Positions 51,936-61,051 of a DNA stretch of 64,000 nucleotides are shown here, piece by piece; within the stretch, counting starts at the first letter, position 1; every line of letters begins with the position of its first letter. The notes under the pieces were generated by a model. That model made no database searches. It was not told the DNA's origin and saw only the letters and a program-made list of their open reading frames with translations. Source of the DNA: OCS116 sp051531935 (GTDB lineage Bacteria; Pseudomonadota; Alphaproteobacteria; Rhizobiales; OSC116); assembly GCA_051531935.1 (NCBI GenBank), contig JAOPTR010000007.1:248001-312000 (forward strand). The letters run 5' to 3'. Position numbers and translations under genes: made by a program.

Positions 51936-52990
51936 ATATTTTCCTCACTTTTAATTTCAATTCTTTGTTTGGTTTCAGCGCTTTTGATGGCAGCAAAAAC
52001 CATATTTAAACTTTTGATATTATCGCTACCCACGGTTTCGGGTTGTGTGCCGTTGTGAATGGCTTGGAAAAAATCAGTCAACACACTGGCATGACCATGT
52101 ATTTCAGCATCATTCACATCGTCAGAAACGTTTACGGTTTCGGTCAAACGAATAAACCCTTCATCATTTGTAAGTAAACTCGCTTGCATGTCATCGGAGC
52201 CATCCCAAAGCAAAGTGCCTTTTGTGCCGATCACCCGCCATGTTGATTCCCAACTGGTATTGGCACCTTCAGCACACCATGAGCCGCGATAAGTGAATGT
52301 ACAATTGTCAGAAAATTCAAAAATAGCATTGGCGGCCGCACCGTGTTGATACCAAGAACCATTGGGGTTGATCTCATGGCAATAGACAGCTTCGGGGGTC
52401 TTATTCATAATAAAACGCGCAGCATCAAATGTATGCACCGCCATATCGAGCAATAAAACATGCTGCATTTTGTCTCTGAATCCACCGAAATGTGCGCCCA
52501 AAAAGAAATCACAATGAACAGCAGTCAATTCACCTAGTGCGCCACTTTTTACAAATTTATCAATGCGTCTTATGCCAGCAATAAACCGCCTATTTTGCAC
52601 TATGGCGTGAATGCGATCGGCCTTTTGAGCTAATGATAATAATTCTTGTGCTTCTTCCATGCTGTTGGCCATTGGTTTTTCGGACAAAACATGGCAACCA
52701 TGTGACAATCCAATTTCCACAACCTTGCGCCGTGCAGTGGGTATCACCACATCAAATAAAATATCTGGTTTGGTATCTGCAAGCACTTGATTTAAATCCG
52801 AACCGATAACCACCTCGGAAAGTGATAAGCGATCAGAAAACTCGGCAGCCAATGCATTTGCCACATCTAATGACAGGTCAACCAGCCCGACTATTTTGAG
52901 CCCTTGCTTGAGCATTTCTGTTTCGGCAATGGCTTTTAGCCACCCTTTGGCCATAGCTCCGCATCCGACTAAAACCACTGTTTTTGTCAC
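51932..52990 (-). CDS. Gfo/Idh/MocA-family oxidoreductase
   Basis: A 352-residue NAD(P)-dependent dehydrogenase. The Rossmann motif is VLVGCGAMAKGWLKAI at the N-terminus; SEKPMANS carries the catalytic Lys. The substrate domain has LLDMAVHTFDAARF with the usual His/Asp pair. It starts with GTG at 52990 after GGGAGAT. It is the first gene of the operon, divergent from a LacI-type regulator. The oxidised substrate is unknown. Confidence 0.91.
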   Translation of the reverse strand: MTKTVVLVGCGAMAKGWLKAIAETEMLKQGLKIVGLVDLSLDVANALAAEFSDRLSLSEVVIGSDLNQVLADTKPDILFDVVIPTARRKVVEIGLSHGCHVLSEKPMANSMEEAQELLSLAQKADRIHAIVQNRRFIAGIRRIDKFVKSGALGELTAVHCDFFLGAHFGGFRDKMQHVLLLDMAVHTFDAARFIMNKTPEAVYCHEINPNGSWYQHGAAANAIFEFSDNCTFTYRGSWCAEGANTSWESTWRVIGTKGTLLWDGSDDMQASLLTNDEGFIRLTETVNVSDDVNDAEIHGHASVLTDFFQAIHNGTQPETVGSDNIKSLNMVFAAIKSAETKQRIEIKSEENI

Positions 52991-53046
52991 TGTAATCTCC
53001 CTGAAACGTTCAGCTAACTTGATTTGTTTAGTTTTATTGGTTATTT

Positions 53047-53062
53047 CCGTAAACGTTTACGG
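53047..53062. promoter_or_regulatory. LacI-type operator
   Basis: CCGTAAAC-GTTTACGG, a perfect 16-bp palindrome with the central CG expected for LacI/GalR-family sites. It lies 57 bp upstream of the Gfo/Idh start and 85 bp upstream of the lacI-type start. Confidence 0.75.
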
Positions 53063-53147
53063 TACTATACATGACGTCAAAAATGTGTCAATAGTTCCGA
53101 AGTTAAATTTTCACAATAAATTCGAATCGGCACGGGATCATCCCAAA

Positions 53148-54188
53148 ATGGTAAGTATAAAAGACCTAGCTAAACGACTAGATATATCAATTGGCACTGT
53201 TTCTCGAGCGTTAAACGATAAGCCTGATGTGAACAAACAAACACGTGCAAAAGTATTGCAAGCTGCCGATGAAATGGGATATGTCGCCAATCAATCTGGC
53301 CGTAGTTTAAGGCAAGGGACAACCAACGCCATCGGATTTATGATCGGTTCTGGCACTGATTCATCTGCCAATAGCGACAATTTTTTCTTGGGTGTTATGG
53401 ATGGTTTGCAAAGTGCTTTGTCGAAACATCGTTTAGATTTAGTGGTTTTGCCTTGTTCTACCGACGAAAACCCCGAAGATTATTTAAAGAGAATGGTGGC
53501 GCGTCAATTGGTTGATGGCATGATCATCACTGCGACCCATACTGTTGACAAGCGTATAGACTTTTTAAGCAAATCAAAACTGCCATTTGTGGCACTTGGG
53601 CAAAGTGAAACAGGCAAAAACCACCCGTGGATTGATCTGGACTTTGAAGGCGTTGCACAAGTGTCTATAGATAGGTTTGTGAAGGCAGGGCACAAACGGA
53701 TCGCCATTGCATTGTCAGCCGATGAGCTTAACCTTGGTTCGATTTTTTTAGCCAGTTATAAGGCGAGCCTAAAACGCCACAATATAGAGTTTGAACCTGA
53801 ACTGGTGCTGCAAGCCAATAGTAATGACAAAGGCGGCTATGCGATTGCTGATGAGTTGCTGAACATGAAAAACCAACCCACTGCCATTTTGCTGGTTCAT
53901 GAGCTAATGGCGCATGGTCTTTATCGGCGGTTGGCGGAGGATGGCTTAATCGTTGGGCGTGATTTGGCGGTTATTGGTTTCCGAAATTCGGCACAAGCCC
54001 GTATGTTTTCACCAAGCCTAACAAGTTTTAAACTGTCATTGCGTGAGCTTGGCATTGCCTTGGCCGAAAGCCTATTGTCTACAATGCCAGCCTACCAAAA
54101 ACATTACCCGAACAAAAGCCTTAGCCAGATTTGGCCGATGGAAATCGTTGAGGGTGAAAGTGACGCTGTGAAAACTCTCAAAATTTAA
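53148..54188 (+). CDS. LacI-family transcriptional regulator
   Basis: A 346-residue LacI/GalR regulator from ATG 53148 (MVSIKDLAKRLDISIGTVSR), which puts the helix-turn-helix and the hinge helix (YVANQSGRSLRQG) at standard distances. A much longer frame to 52896 is rejected because it would overlap the operator and the divergent gene. Residues 60-340 form the periplasmic-binding-like effector domain. It probably represses the operon 52990-46860 through the palindrome at 53047. Confidence 0.92.
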   Translation: MVSIKDLAKRLDISIGTVSRALNDKPDVNKQTRAKVLQAADEMGYVANQSGRSLRQGTTNAIGFMIGSGTDSSANSDNFFLGVMDGLQSALSKHRLDLVVLPCSTDENPEDYLKRMVARQLVDGMIITATHTVDKRIDFLSKSKLPFVALGQSETGKNHPWIDLDFEGVAQVSIDRFVKAGHKRIAIALSADELNLGSIFLASYKASLKRHNIEFEPELVLQANSNDKGGYAIADELLNMKNQPTAILLVHELMAHGLYRRLAEDGLIVGRDLAVIGFRNSAQARMFSPSLTSFKLSLRELGIALAESLLSTMPAYQKHYPNKSLSQIWPMEIVEGESDAVKTLKI

Positions 54189-54193
54189 ACCAA

Positions 54194-54228
54194 CCACCAT
54201 TCGTAAATAATTTTTTTATGAATGGTGG
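54194..54228. terminator. Hairpin between the convergent lacI-type and KGSADH genes
   Basis: A 14-bp stem with one G-T wobble (54194-54207 with 54215-54228) lies 6 bp past the plus-strand stop. The loop is T-rich and no strong T-tract follows, but the position fits a shared terminator. Confidence 0.5.
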
Positions 54229-54282
54229 ATGGCTCTGCTAAGTTGTTTTGTCTGAAGTGTTGGTTATATAAAATATCGGACC

Positions 54283-55806
54283 TTATTTTAAATCCTCTGG
54301 CAGAAGTGCTGATGGAATATTTTGGAAACATATTGGACGCAAAAACCGTCTAATCGCCATTGTGCCAACTGATGTTGCACCAAAATTTGTTGATGCAGGG
54401 TAGGGGCCGCCATGTACCATGGTATCCGAAACTTCAACTCCTGTAGGGAATCCGTTTGCCAATATTCTACCGGCTTTACGTTCCAAAATAGGAAGCAAAA
54501 TTTTGCCAAGATTTGCATCTTCATCATCAAGATGCAAAGTGCAGGTAAGCTGCCCTTTGAGTGATGCAGCCACTTGAATCATTTGGGCTTCATCTTTCAC
54601 GCTAATAATGATGCCTAAAGGTCCAAATACCTCTTCTGTGAGTTCTTCATTTTGAAGCCAAGCATCGCCAGTCGTTGCGAAAAGATAAGGTGTGGCTTCT
54701 CGAAGGTTGCAGCTGCTAGAAAATAGCTCCTGAACACCTGTAGTTGAAGCAATGGTTTTTTTGCCGTTCTGATAAGCTTCTGCAATGCCATCAGTTAACA
54801 TCATTTGCGCGCCAATTGGTTCTAGTGCCTTGGTTGTTTCGGTAATGAAAGCTTTAGCATCTTCACCATCAATAACAATAGCTACACCAGGGTTTGTGCA
54901 AAATTGTCCTGCGCCCATAGTTAATGAACTTGCCCAACCTTTGGCAATTTCGGAACCACGAGAAGACAAAGCTTGAGGCAGTAAAAACATAGGGTTTACA
55001 GAGCCTAACTCCCCAAAGAATGGAATTGGCGCATCTCTACCCGCACATAAATTAAATAAAGCACGTCCACCACCTAATGAGCCTGTAAAACCAACCGCGT
55101 TAATGAGTGGGTGCAACACCAATGCCTGACCGACATCACGAGAATCTGCCTGAATTAGGCTAAAAACACCAGGATGAATGTTGCATTTTTTTATGGCTGC
55201 ATGGATAGCCTCTGCCATTATTTCACAGGTACCAGGATGAGCATTATGCGCTTTGACCACAACGGGGCAGCCCGCAGCTAGTGCAGACGCGGTGTCGCCA
55301 CCGAGTGTAGAAAATGCGAGTGGAAAGTTTGAAGCGCCAAACACAGCAACGGGACCAATTGGGCGTTGCATCATGCGTAAATCTGGGCGCGGTAGCGGTG
55401 CGCGATCTGGCAGAGCTGCATCGTGTCTTAAATCCAAATATTCATCGGACATAATATGAGTGGCGAACAATTTTAACTGTCCAATTGTACGGCCGCGCTC
55501 GCCTTGTAACCGCGCAGTTGGCAGTCCTGTTTCATTTGAACCAATTTCAGTAATGGCCTCGGCGCGTTTTTCAATTTCATCTGCTATGGTTTCAAGAAAA
55601 ACAGAACGGTCTGAGCGGCTAGAATAACCATATGTTAAATAAGCTTCTTCTGCTGCCAATACAGCAACATTCACAAGTTCTGGCGTGCCAGCACTAAATG
55701 AGAAGCTTTCCCCTGAAGCTGGGCTAGAGGAGAATGTATTTTCACTGCTAACCCATTCACCTGCGATTAAATGTTTGCCATGTGGTTTGAAAATTGAACT
55801 ATTCAA
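54283..55806 (-). CDS. Alpha-ketoglutarate semialdehyde dehydrogenase (2,5-dioxovalerate dehydrogenase)
   Basis: A 507-residue aldehyde dehydrogenase of the NADP-type/KGSADH group. The catalytic Cys303 (GAGQFCTNPG) and Glu266 (FFGELGSVNP) are present, and AVFGASNFPLAFSTLGGDTA is characteristic of the KGSADH branch. It converts 2-oxoglutarate semialdehyde to 2-oxoglutarate, the last step of non-phosphorylative pentose or uronate oxidation. It starts with TTG at 55806, preceded by AAAGGAA. It is the last gene of the cluster. Confidence 0.9.
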   Translation of the reverse strand: MNSSIFKPHGKHLIAGEWVSSENTFSSSPASGESFSFSAGTPELVNVAVLAAEEAYLTYGYSSRSDRSVFLETIADEIEKRAEAITEIGSNETGLPTARLQGERGRTIGQLKLFATHIMSDEYLDLRHDAALPDRAPLPRPDLRMMQRPIGPVAVFGASNFPLAFSTLGGDTASALAAGCPVVVKAHNAHPGTCEIMAEAIHAAIKKCNIHPGVFSLIQADSRDVGQALVLHPLINAVGFTGSLGGGRALFNLCAGRDAPIPFFGELGSVNPMFLLPQALSSRGSEIAKGWASSLTMGAGQFCTNPGVAIVIDGEDAKAFITETTKALEPIGAQMMLTDGIAEAYQNGKKTIASTTGVQELFSSSCNLREATPYLFATTGDAWLQNEELTEEVFGPLGIIISVKDEAQMIQVAASLKGQLTCTLHLDDEDANLGKILLPILERKAGRILANGFPTGVEVSDTMVHGGPYPASTNFGATSVGTMAIRRFLRPICFQNIPSALLPEDLK

Positions 55807-55851
55807 GGGATGTTCCTTTGTTGTAAGGTATTAATATCGGGTTTTTAAATT

Positions 55852-56118
55852 TTAGCTCTGGTCAAATAGCTCGGACTTAATTCCATTTGCTATTTTTTGA
55901 GTTTTCTTTGCGCGTGTTTTCAATGTTTTTAAGCAATTTAACATTTGATAATTCTCATAATTTATTAGATTCAAATTTTGTTCTAATTCAGAAAATATTT
56001 CATCAAAATCAATAACTATCTGCATGCCAAAATCATTGGCAACATTGCTGTCAATTTCTTGAGGGAACGTAGCTGAATGAAGTGGTTTTTGTTTATACAA
56101 TGGGATTATTTTTGCCAT
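55852..56118 (-). CDS. Small hypothetical protein in the sugar-oxidation operon
   Basis: An 88-residue protein from ATG 56118 (MAKIIPLYKQKPLHSATFPQ), with AGAGGTGG as ribosome site and a gap of only 13 bp to the upstream dehydrogenase stop. The C-terminal half is a charged helix rich in Lys, Asn and Glu. It is too small to be the missing sugar lactonase, and no family is recognised. Coding is supported by the ribosome site and operon position. Confidence 0.55.
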   Translation of the reverse strand: MAKIIPLYKQKPLHSATFPQEIDSNVANDFGMQIVIDFDEIFSELEQNLNLINYENYQMLNCLKTLKTRAKKTQKIANGIKSELFDQS

Positions 56119-56131
56119 TTTAAAACCACCT

Positions 56132-57061
56132 CTACTCAATAAAGGGCGCTGCCGTTTCATGCCTACAGAGCATGAAACAGTCAGCCACATGCAGCAATGG
56201 AGTTGAATCCACGTCGGAGGAACCTTGCAATAGAAGTTCTGCAAAGCGTGCATATATTCGATCATATTCAGAAGCCAGAGCGTCAGCGGCAACCAATATT
56301 TCGCCATTAAGACTAACGCTAGAGCCGCCCCCAGACAAAGCTAGCAGACCTTGGTCTGTTTCAATATTGACATCCCAAGTTTGAGGCCCTGTCTGTAAAA
56401 AATCTAAAGTAAATGAAACAGGTTTTCCGCTCGTGGTTTTGAAATTTAAGTCTGCCGCAACGGGTGTGTGTAAATTTTCTGGAATATTCAAAACACCATC
56501 GGTTAAATAGAATTTTTCAGGCAAAATTTCTGTTACAATGGAAAGCGCGTTAATACCTGGGTCAAAAACACCCAAGCCGCCAGGTTGCCAAATCCAATCT
56601 TGGCCAGGGTGCCAGCGTCTAACATCTTCTTTCCAAATCACGTCTACCGACTTTATTTCTAGTGATAAAAGCTTCTCTTTTGCAATAGAAACTCCATTGG
56701 CAAAACGGGAATGCCATGTGGCAAAAAGACTGCAATTATTCTGCTTTGCAATATCTTCTAACGCATAGACTTCTGCTAAAGTTGAGCCTGGTGGCTTTTC
56801 TAACATAACATCTAAACCAGCTTCAAGCGCAGTCTTTGCAATGTCAAAACGCACCTGGGGCGGAACACAAAGAGATACGACTTTGATGTCAGGACGGGCT
56901 GCAATTAAATCTTCGATATTTTCAAACGCGTCAATTTCATCAATTTTTGCGTTTCTGCTCACTACAGCAGCCAACTCATATTTATCATTTCGGTTGAGCG
57001 AGGGGACATGTTGGTCCAGAGCAATTTTGCCCAAACCAACAATGGCTATTTTCGTTTTCAT
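56132..57061 (-). CDS. Gfo/Idh-family aldose 1-dehydrogenase (L-arabinose/D-galactose dehydrogenase-like)
   Basis: A 309-residue NAD(P)-dependent dehydrogenase. The Rossmann motif IVGLGKIALDQHVPSL and the EKPPGST block with the catalytic Lys match bacterial L-arabinose/D-galactose 1-dehydrogenases, as does RRWHPGQDWIWQPGGLGVFD. It would oxidise the aldose to its lactone, the first step of the pathway completed by the neighbouring dehydratase and KGSADH. The exact sugar cannot be told; ChvE-type receptors bind arabinose, galactose and glucose. Confidence 0.85.
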   Translation of the reverse strand: MKTKIAIVGLGKIALDQHVPSLNRNDKYELAAVVSRNAKIDEIDAFENIEDLIAARPDIKVVSLCVPPQVRFDIAKTALEAGLDVMLEKPPGSTLAEVYALEDIAKQNNCSLFATWHSRFANGVSIAKEKLLSLEIKSVDVIWKEDVRRWHPGQDWIWQPGGLGVFDPGINALSIVTEILPEKFYLTDGVLNIPENLHTPVAADLNFKTTSGKPVSFTLDFLQTGPQTWDVNIETDQGLLALSGGGSSVSLNGEILVAADALASEYDRIYARFAELLLQGSSDVDSTPLLHVADCFMLCRHETAAPFIE

Positions 57062-57081
57062 AATAATCCTACAAACAATAA

Positions 57082-58824
57082 TTAATGAGAGTCTCTGCCA
57101 ACATCACTTCCACGGCAGCCAACCAAGAAGTCAAAATCGGCACCTGTATCAGCCCCTTTAACATGGCTATGGAATAAGTGAGCATAACCAGATTTTGGCG
57201 CTTCAATTGGGGATTTCCATTTGGCCAATCGTTTAGCCATTTCTTCTTCCGAAATGTCTAGGTGTAAGCTGCGTTCATGCACATTTAGGCTAATAATATC
57301 ACCCGTTTGCACAATCGCCAATGGGCCACCTGCTGCGGCTTCGGGCGATGTATGCAATATCACGGTGCCGTAGGCAGTGCCAGACATTCTCGCATCAGAA
57401 ATACGCACCATATCAGTGATACCTTTGCGCAAAACTTTAGGCGGTAAACCCATATTACCAACTTCGGGCATTCCAGGATAACCTTTAGGGCCACAATATT
57501 TCATAACCATGATGCAGTTTTCATCAATGTCCAAGTCCTCATCTTCAATGCGGGCTTTATAATCATCAATATCATCAAAAACTACGGCTCGGCCTGTATG
57601 CACCAACAAATGTTCACTGGCGGCCGATGGTTTTAAAACAGCACCATTTGGTGCCAAGTTTCCACGCAATACCGCAATGCCGCCTTGTTGTGTAAGGGCC
57701 TCCTCGACGGGTAAGATGACATCTTCATTCCAATTTTTTGCATCCTTCACTTCATCCCACATGCTTTTGCCTGAAACAGTCAAAACATCTTTATGAAGTT
57801 TGCCAGCTTCACCAAGTCGTTTAATCACAACTGGCAACCCGCCGGCATAGAAGAACTCTTCCATCAAATATTTACCAGATGGCATGAGATTCACGATTGT
57901 GGGAATGTCGCGACCAAGGCTATCCCAATCATTCAAGTTAAGCTCTATGCCAACACGGCCTGCAATTGCCAATAGATGGATAACAGCATTTGTCGAGCCA
58001 CCAATTGCACCATTTGTGCGAATTGCATTTTCAAAAGCTTCTCGAGTTAAAATATCAGATGGCTTCAAATCATCTTTGACCATATCAACAATGCGGCGAC
58101 CAGTAATCTGAGCCATAACACGACGTCGGCTATCAACCGCAGGAATTGCGGCATTGCCAGATAAGGCCATGCCCAAAGCTTCAGCCATACTTGCCATCGT
58201 GCTTGCCGTGCCCATTGTGTTGCATGAACCTGCGCTACGTGACATAGATTGTTCGGCTTCTAAAAAATCTTCTCGTGTCATTTTGCCAGCTTTAATGTCT
58301 TCTGACATTTGCCAAAGTGCTGTGCCTGAACCTACACGCTCGCCTCTAAATTGGCCGTTGAGCATGGGGCCACCTGTTACCACAATGGCAGGTAGGTCAA
58401 CGCTTGCTGCACCCATTAAAAGGGCAGGGGTGGTTTTGTCGCAACCTACCATCAATACCACGCCGTCAACTGGGTTTGCGCGTAAAGCTTCTTCTACATC
58501 CATAGAACCCAAGTTGCGATACATCATCGCCGTGGGGCGCAGGCTGCTTTCACCAACTGAAAAAACAGGGAATTCAACAGGAAAGCCGCCCGCTTCGTAA
58601 ACACCACGTTTAACGCGTTCTGCAAGGTCACGTAAATGCCCATTACATGGTGTTAAGTCTGACCAAGTATTGCAAATGCCAATAACGGGGCGTCCATCAA
58701 ACATATCTGCAGGATGTCCTTGGTTTTTCATCCAACTTCTATGGTAAATATTATCGCGGCTGTCACCACCATACCAAACTTGCGAGCGTAATTTGCGTGG
58801 CCATTCTGCTGGTTTGAACGTCAT
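57082..58824 (-). CDS. IlvD/Edd-family sugar-acid dehydratase (L-arabonate dehydratase-like)
   Basis: A 580-residue iron-sulfur dehydratase. Cluster ligands are Cys residues in GICNTWSDLTPCN, MVGCDKTTPALLMGA and GSCNTMGTASTMASM. The family includes IlvD (branched amino acids) and pentonate/hexonate dehydratases. Operon context with aldose dehydrogenase, GguC and KGSADH favours arabonate or a similar sugar acid, yielding a 2-keto-3-deoxy acid. AGGAGG precedes the ATG by 8 bp. Confidence 0.9.
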   Translation of the reverse strand: MTFKPAEWPRKLRSQVWYGGDSRDNIYHRSWMKNQGHPADMFDGRPVIGICNTWSDLTPCNGHLRDLAERVKRGVYEAGGFPVEFPVFSVGESSLRPTAMMYRNLGSMDVEEALRANPVDGVVLMVGCDKTTPALLMGAASVDLPAIVVTGGPMLNGQFRGERVGSGTALWQMSEDIKAGKMTREDFLEAEQSMSRSAGSCNTMGTASTMASMAEALGMALSGNAAIPAVDSRRRVMAQITGRRIVDMVKDDLKPSDILTREAFENAIRTNGAIGGSTNAVIHLLAIAGRVGIELNLNDWDSLGRDIPTIVNLMPSGKYLMEEFFYAGGLPVVIKRLGEAGKLHKDVLTVSGKSMWDEVKDAKNWNEDVILPVEEALTQQGGIAVLRGNLAPNGAVLKPSAASEHLLVHTGRAVVFDDIDDYKARIEDEDLDIDENCIMVMKYCGPKGYPGMPEVGNMGLPPKVLRKGITDMVRISDARMSGTAYGTVILHTSPEAAAGGPLAIVQTGDIISLNVHERSLHLDISEEEMAKRLAKWKSPIEAPKSGYAHLFHSHVKGADTGADFDFLVGCRGSDVGRDSH

Positions 58825-58844
58825 TATTCATGCCTCCTAAAAAA

Positions 58845-59849
58845 TTACAATTGTGTAATTTTCATCAATTGATTGGTTGAATTTTGGGGTGTTATTTTAT
58901 GCGCGTTGCGCAGCGGCAAGCCAAATTCAGGTGCTTCGATCTCAAACACATCACCATCTTCTACAACTAAACCCTTAGCAAAAGACAATGTCGCCGTGCC
59001 AAACATATGAACATGCACATCACCAGGTTGGCGAAAAATATCATATTTAAAATGATGGTGTTCTAGGTTGTGAATTGTGTGAGACATGTTTTTTTCGCCT
59101 GTTACAAAAGGCTCATCAAATATGGCTTCGTCACTTCGCAAAATACGTGATCTGCCTTGGATGTCATCAGGTAAATCACCCAATAAAATTTCGGGTCCAA
59201 AGGATGCAGGACGCAGTTTTGAATGCGCTAAATACAGATAGTTTACCTGTTCAGTAACATGATCGGAAAACTCGTTAGCAATTGCAAAACCAACTCGAAA
59301 TGGAGCGCCATCTTTGGCAATAATATAAATACCAGCAAGCTCAGGTTCTTCCCCGCCATCTTTGGCAAATGAAGGAGAAATAAGCGCTCCACCAGGTGCA
59401 ACAACCGCATTGCCATTACCTTTGTAAAACCATTCTGGTTGCGCCCCTATTTCATCATTAGGCATTTTACCGCCCTCTAAACCCATTAAAAACATACGTT
59501 TTGTATCGGTTAATGTCTCGTCATTCGAAGTCTTCGCTTCTTGGTGCATCGTATCACGGGTGGAAGCGGAGCCTAAATGTGTGAGGCCAGTACCAGTTAA
59601 ATGCAAATGAGCAGGATCGGGATGAGTGATGGGCGAAATAAGTTCGCCATCTTCATATAATTTCTCAACATCTACAGCTTGGCCTAGACCTAATTTGGAT
59701 ACACGGTCAGTTAATTTGTATCCGTTATTTGCGCAATCTAAAGCCAATTCGTAGACACTGCTCACGCCGTTAACGATGTAAGCTTCTGTGCCCTCTCTAG
59801 CGATAACTGAGATACGCCCATTTGCAGTTTTGATTTGTGAAAGTAACAT
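58845..59849 (-). CDS. gguC: GguC / AraD1-family protein (FAH fold)
   Basis: A 334-residue fumarylacetoacetate-hydrolase-fold protein. It matches GguC of the Agrobacterium chvE-gguABC locus, also annotated as AraD1. Metal-site Glu residues of the FAH fold are visible in ELAGIYII and NEFSDHVTEQ; HLHLTGTGLTHLGSASTRD is characteristic. The likely role is dehydration of 2-keto-3-deoxy-pentonate to 2-oxoglutarate semialdehyde. It links the gguAB transporter and the catabolic genes. Confidence 0.88.
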   Translation of the reverse strand: MLLSQIKTANGRISVIAREGTEAYIVNGVSSVYELALDCANNGYKLTDRVSKLGLGQAVDVEKLYEDGELISPITHPDPAHLHLTGTGLTHLGSASTRDTMHQEAKTSNDETLTDTKRMFLMGLEGGKMPNDEIGAQPEWFYKGNGNAVVAPGGALISPSFAKDGGEEPELAGIYIIAKDGAPFRVGFAIANEFSDHVTEQVNYLYLAHSKLRPASFGPEILLGDLPDDIQGRSRILRSDEAIFDEPFVTGEKNMSHTIHNLEHHHFKYDIFRQPGDVHVHMFGTATLSFAKGLVVEDGDVFEIEAPEFGLPLRNAHKITPQNSTNQLMKITQL

Positions 59850-59859
59850 AATCGCGCCC

Positions 59860-61050
59860 TTAACCTTTATTTTTATTTAATACGTCGAAGATCACCGCAG
59901 CGAGCAAAACTAGGCCTTTAATCACTTGTTGCCAATCAATGCCAACGCCTAAAATCGACATTCCGTTATTCATTACGCCCATAATGAATGCGCCAATGAC
60001 AGCGCCAATAATGGTGCCGACACCGCCAGACATTGATGCGCCACCGATGAATACCGCAGCAATCACATCAAGCTCAAAAGCCAACCCAGCTTTTGGCGTG
60101 GCGGTATTAAGACGTGCAGCAAACACCATACCAGCCAAGGCAGCCAAAACCCCCATATTAACAAAGGTAAGAAACGTAAGTTTTTGGCTGTTAATGCCTG
60201 AAAGTTGTGCGGCTTTTTCATTGCCACCAACTGCATAAATACGCCGTCCAATAGTTGTTCGGCCAGCCACAAAGCTATAAATGGCGATAAGAAATGCCAT
60301 GATTATAAATACATTGGGAATGCCTCTGAAAGTTGAAAGCAAATATGCCATATAAACAATACCACCAACAATTAGTGCATGTTTACCATAGAAGAATGCT
60401 GATGGTTCTAGTTCTGAACCGAGCTTTTTTTGTTGCGCGCGGCCGCGTAATGCGGAGAATAATAAAAATCCTGCAACAGCCACACCCAATAGCAATGAAA
60501 ATAGATTTAGGCTTTCGTTGTTAAAAATATCTGGCACAAAACCAGATGAAATGAGTTGAAACCCTTTAGGGAAAGGGCCAACTGATTGACCTTCAAGTAG
60601 CGCCAAAGTTAGTCCTTTGAACACCAACATACCCGCCAAAGTAACAATGAATGCAGGTATCCGATAATAAGCAACCCAAAAGCCCTGCAATGCGCCAATG
60701 CCGCCACCGACAATTAAGCAAATTACCCCAGCAACAATATAATTAACATCATAATTAACAATCATCACCGCTGCTAACGCGCCAGTAAAGCCCACAACTG
60801 AGCCAACTGATAAATCAATATGCCCGCAAACAATCACTAGCAGCATGCCGATCGCCATAATCACGATATAGCTATTTTGTAAGATAAGGTTGGTGATATT
60901 AATGGGTTTCATTAATATACCGCCTGTGGCAACTTGAAAGAACGCCATAATGGCGATTAAGGCTAATAAAATGCCATATTCTCTGATGTGTTTTTTTACA
61001 AAATCAAGAGCTGAAGGGCTCGTTTTTGCTATTTCATTTTCTATATTCAT
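59860..61050 (-). CDS. gguB: Multiple-sugar ABC permease GguB
   Basis: A 396-residue CUT2 permease (XylH/MmsB type) with about ten or more helices. Signature parts are CGHIDLSVGSVVGFTGALA and FIGGASMSGGVGTIIGAVIG. ATG 61050 is chosen since AGGTGA lies just upstream; the longer frame would begin with a GTG that is part of that ribosome site. It begins 1 bp after the gguA stop. Confidence 0.94.
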   Translation of the reverse strand: MNIENEIAKTSPSALDFVKKHIREYGILLALIAIMAFFQVATGGILMKPINITNLILQNSYIVIMAIGMLLVIVCGHIDLSVGSVVGFTGALAAVMIVNYDVNYIVAGVICLIVGGGIGALQGFWVAYYRIPAFIVTLAGMLVFKGLTLALLEGQSVGPFPKGFQLISSGFVPDIFNNESLNLFSLLLGVAVAGFLLFSALRGRAQQKKLGSELEPSAFFYGKHALIVGGIVYMAYLLSTFRGIPNVFIIMAFLIAIYSFVAGRTTIGRRIYAVGGNEKAAQLSGINSQKLTFLTFVNMGVLAALAGMVFAARLNTATPKAGLAFELDVIAAVFIGGASMSGGVGTIIGAVIGAFIMGVMNNGMSILGVGIDWQQVIKGLVLLAAVIFDVLNKNKG

Positions 61051-61051
61051 T

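Noticed and set aside
52896..53147. N-terminal extension of the LacI-type gene by 84 codons
   Set aside because: It would cover the operator and the divergent Gfo/Idh start; the helix-turn-helix must lie at the N-terminus.
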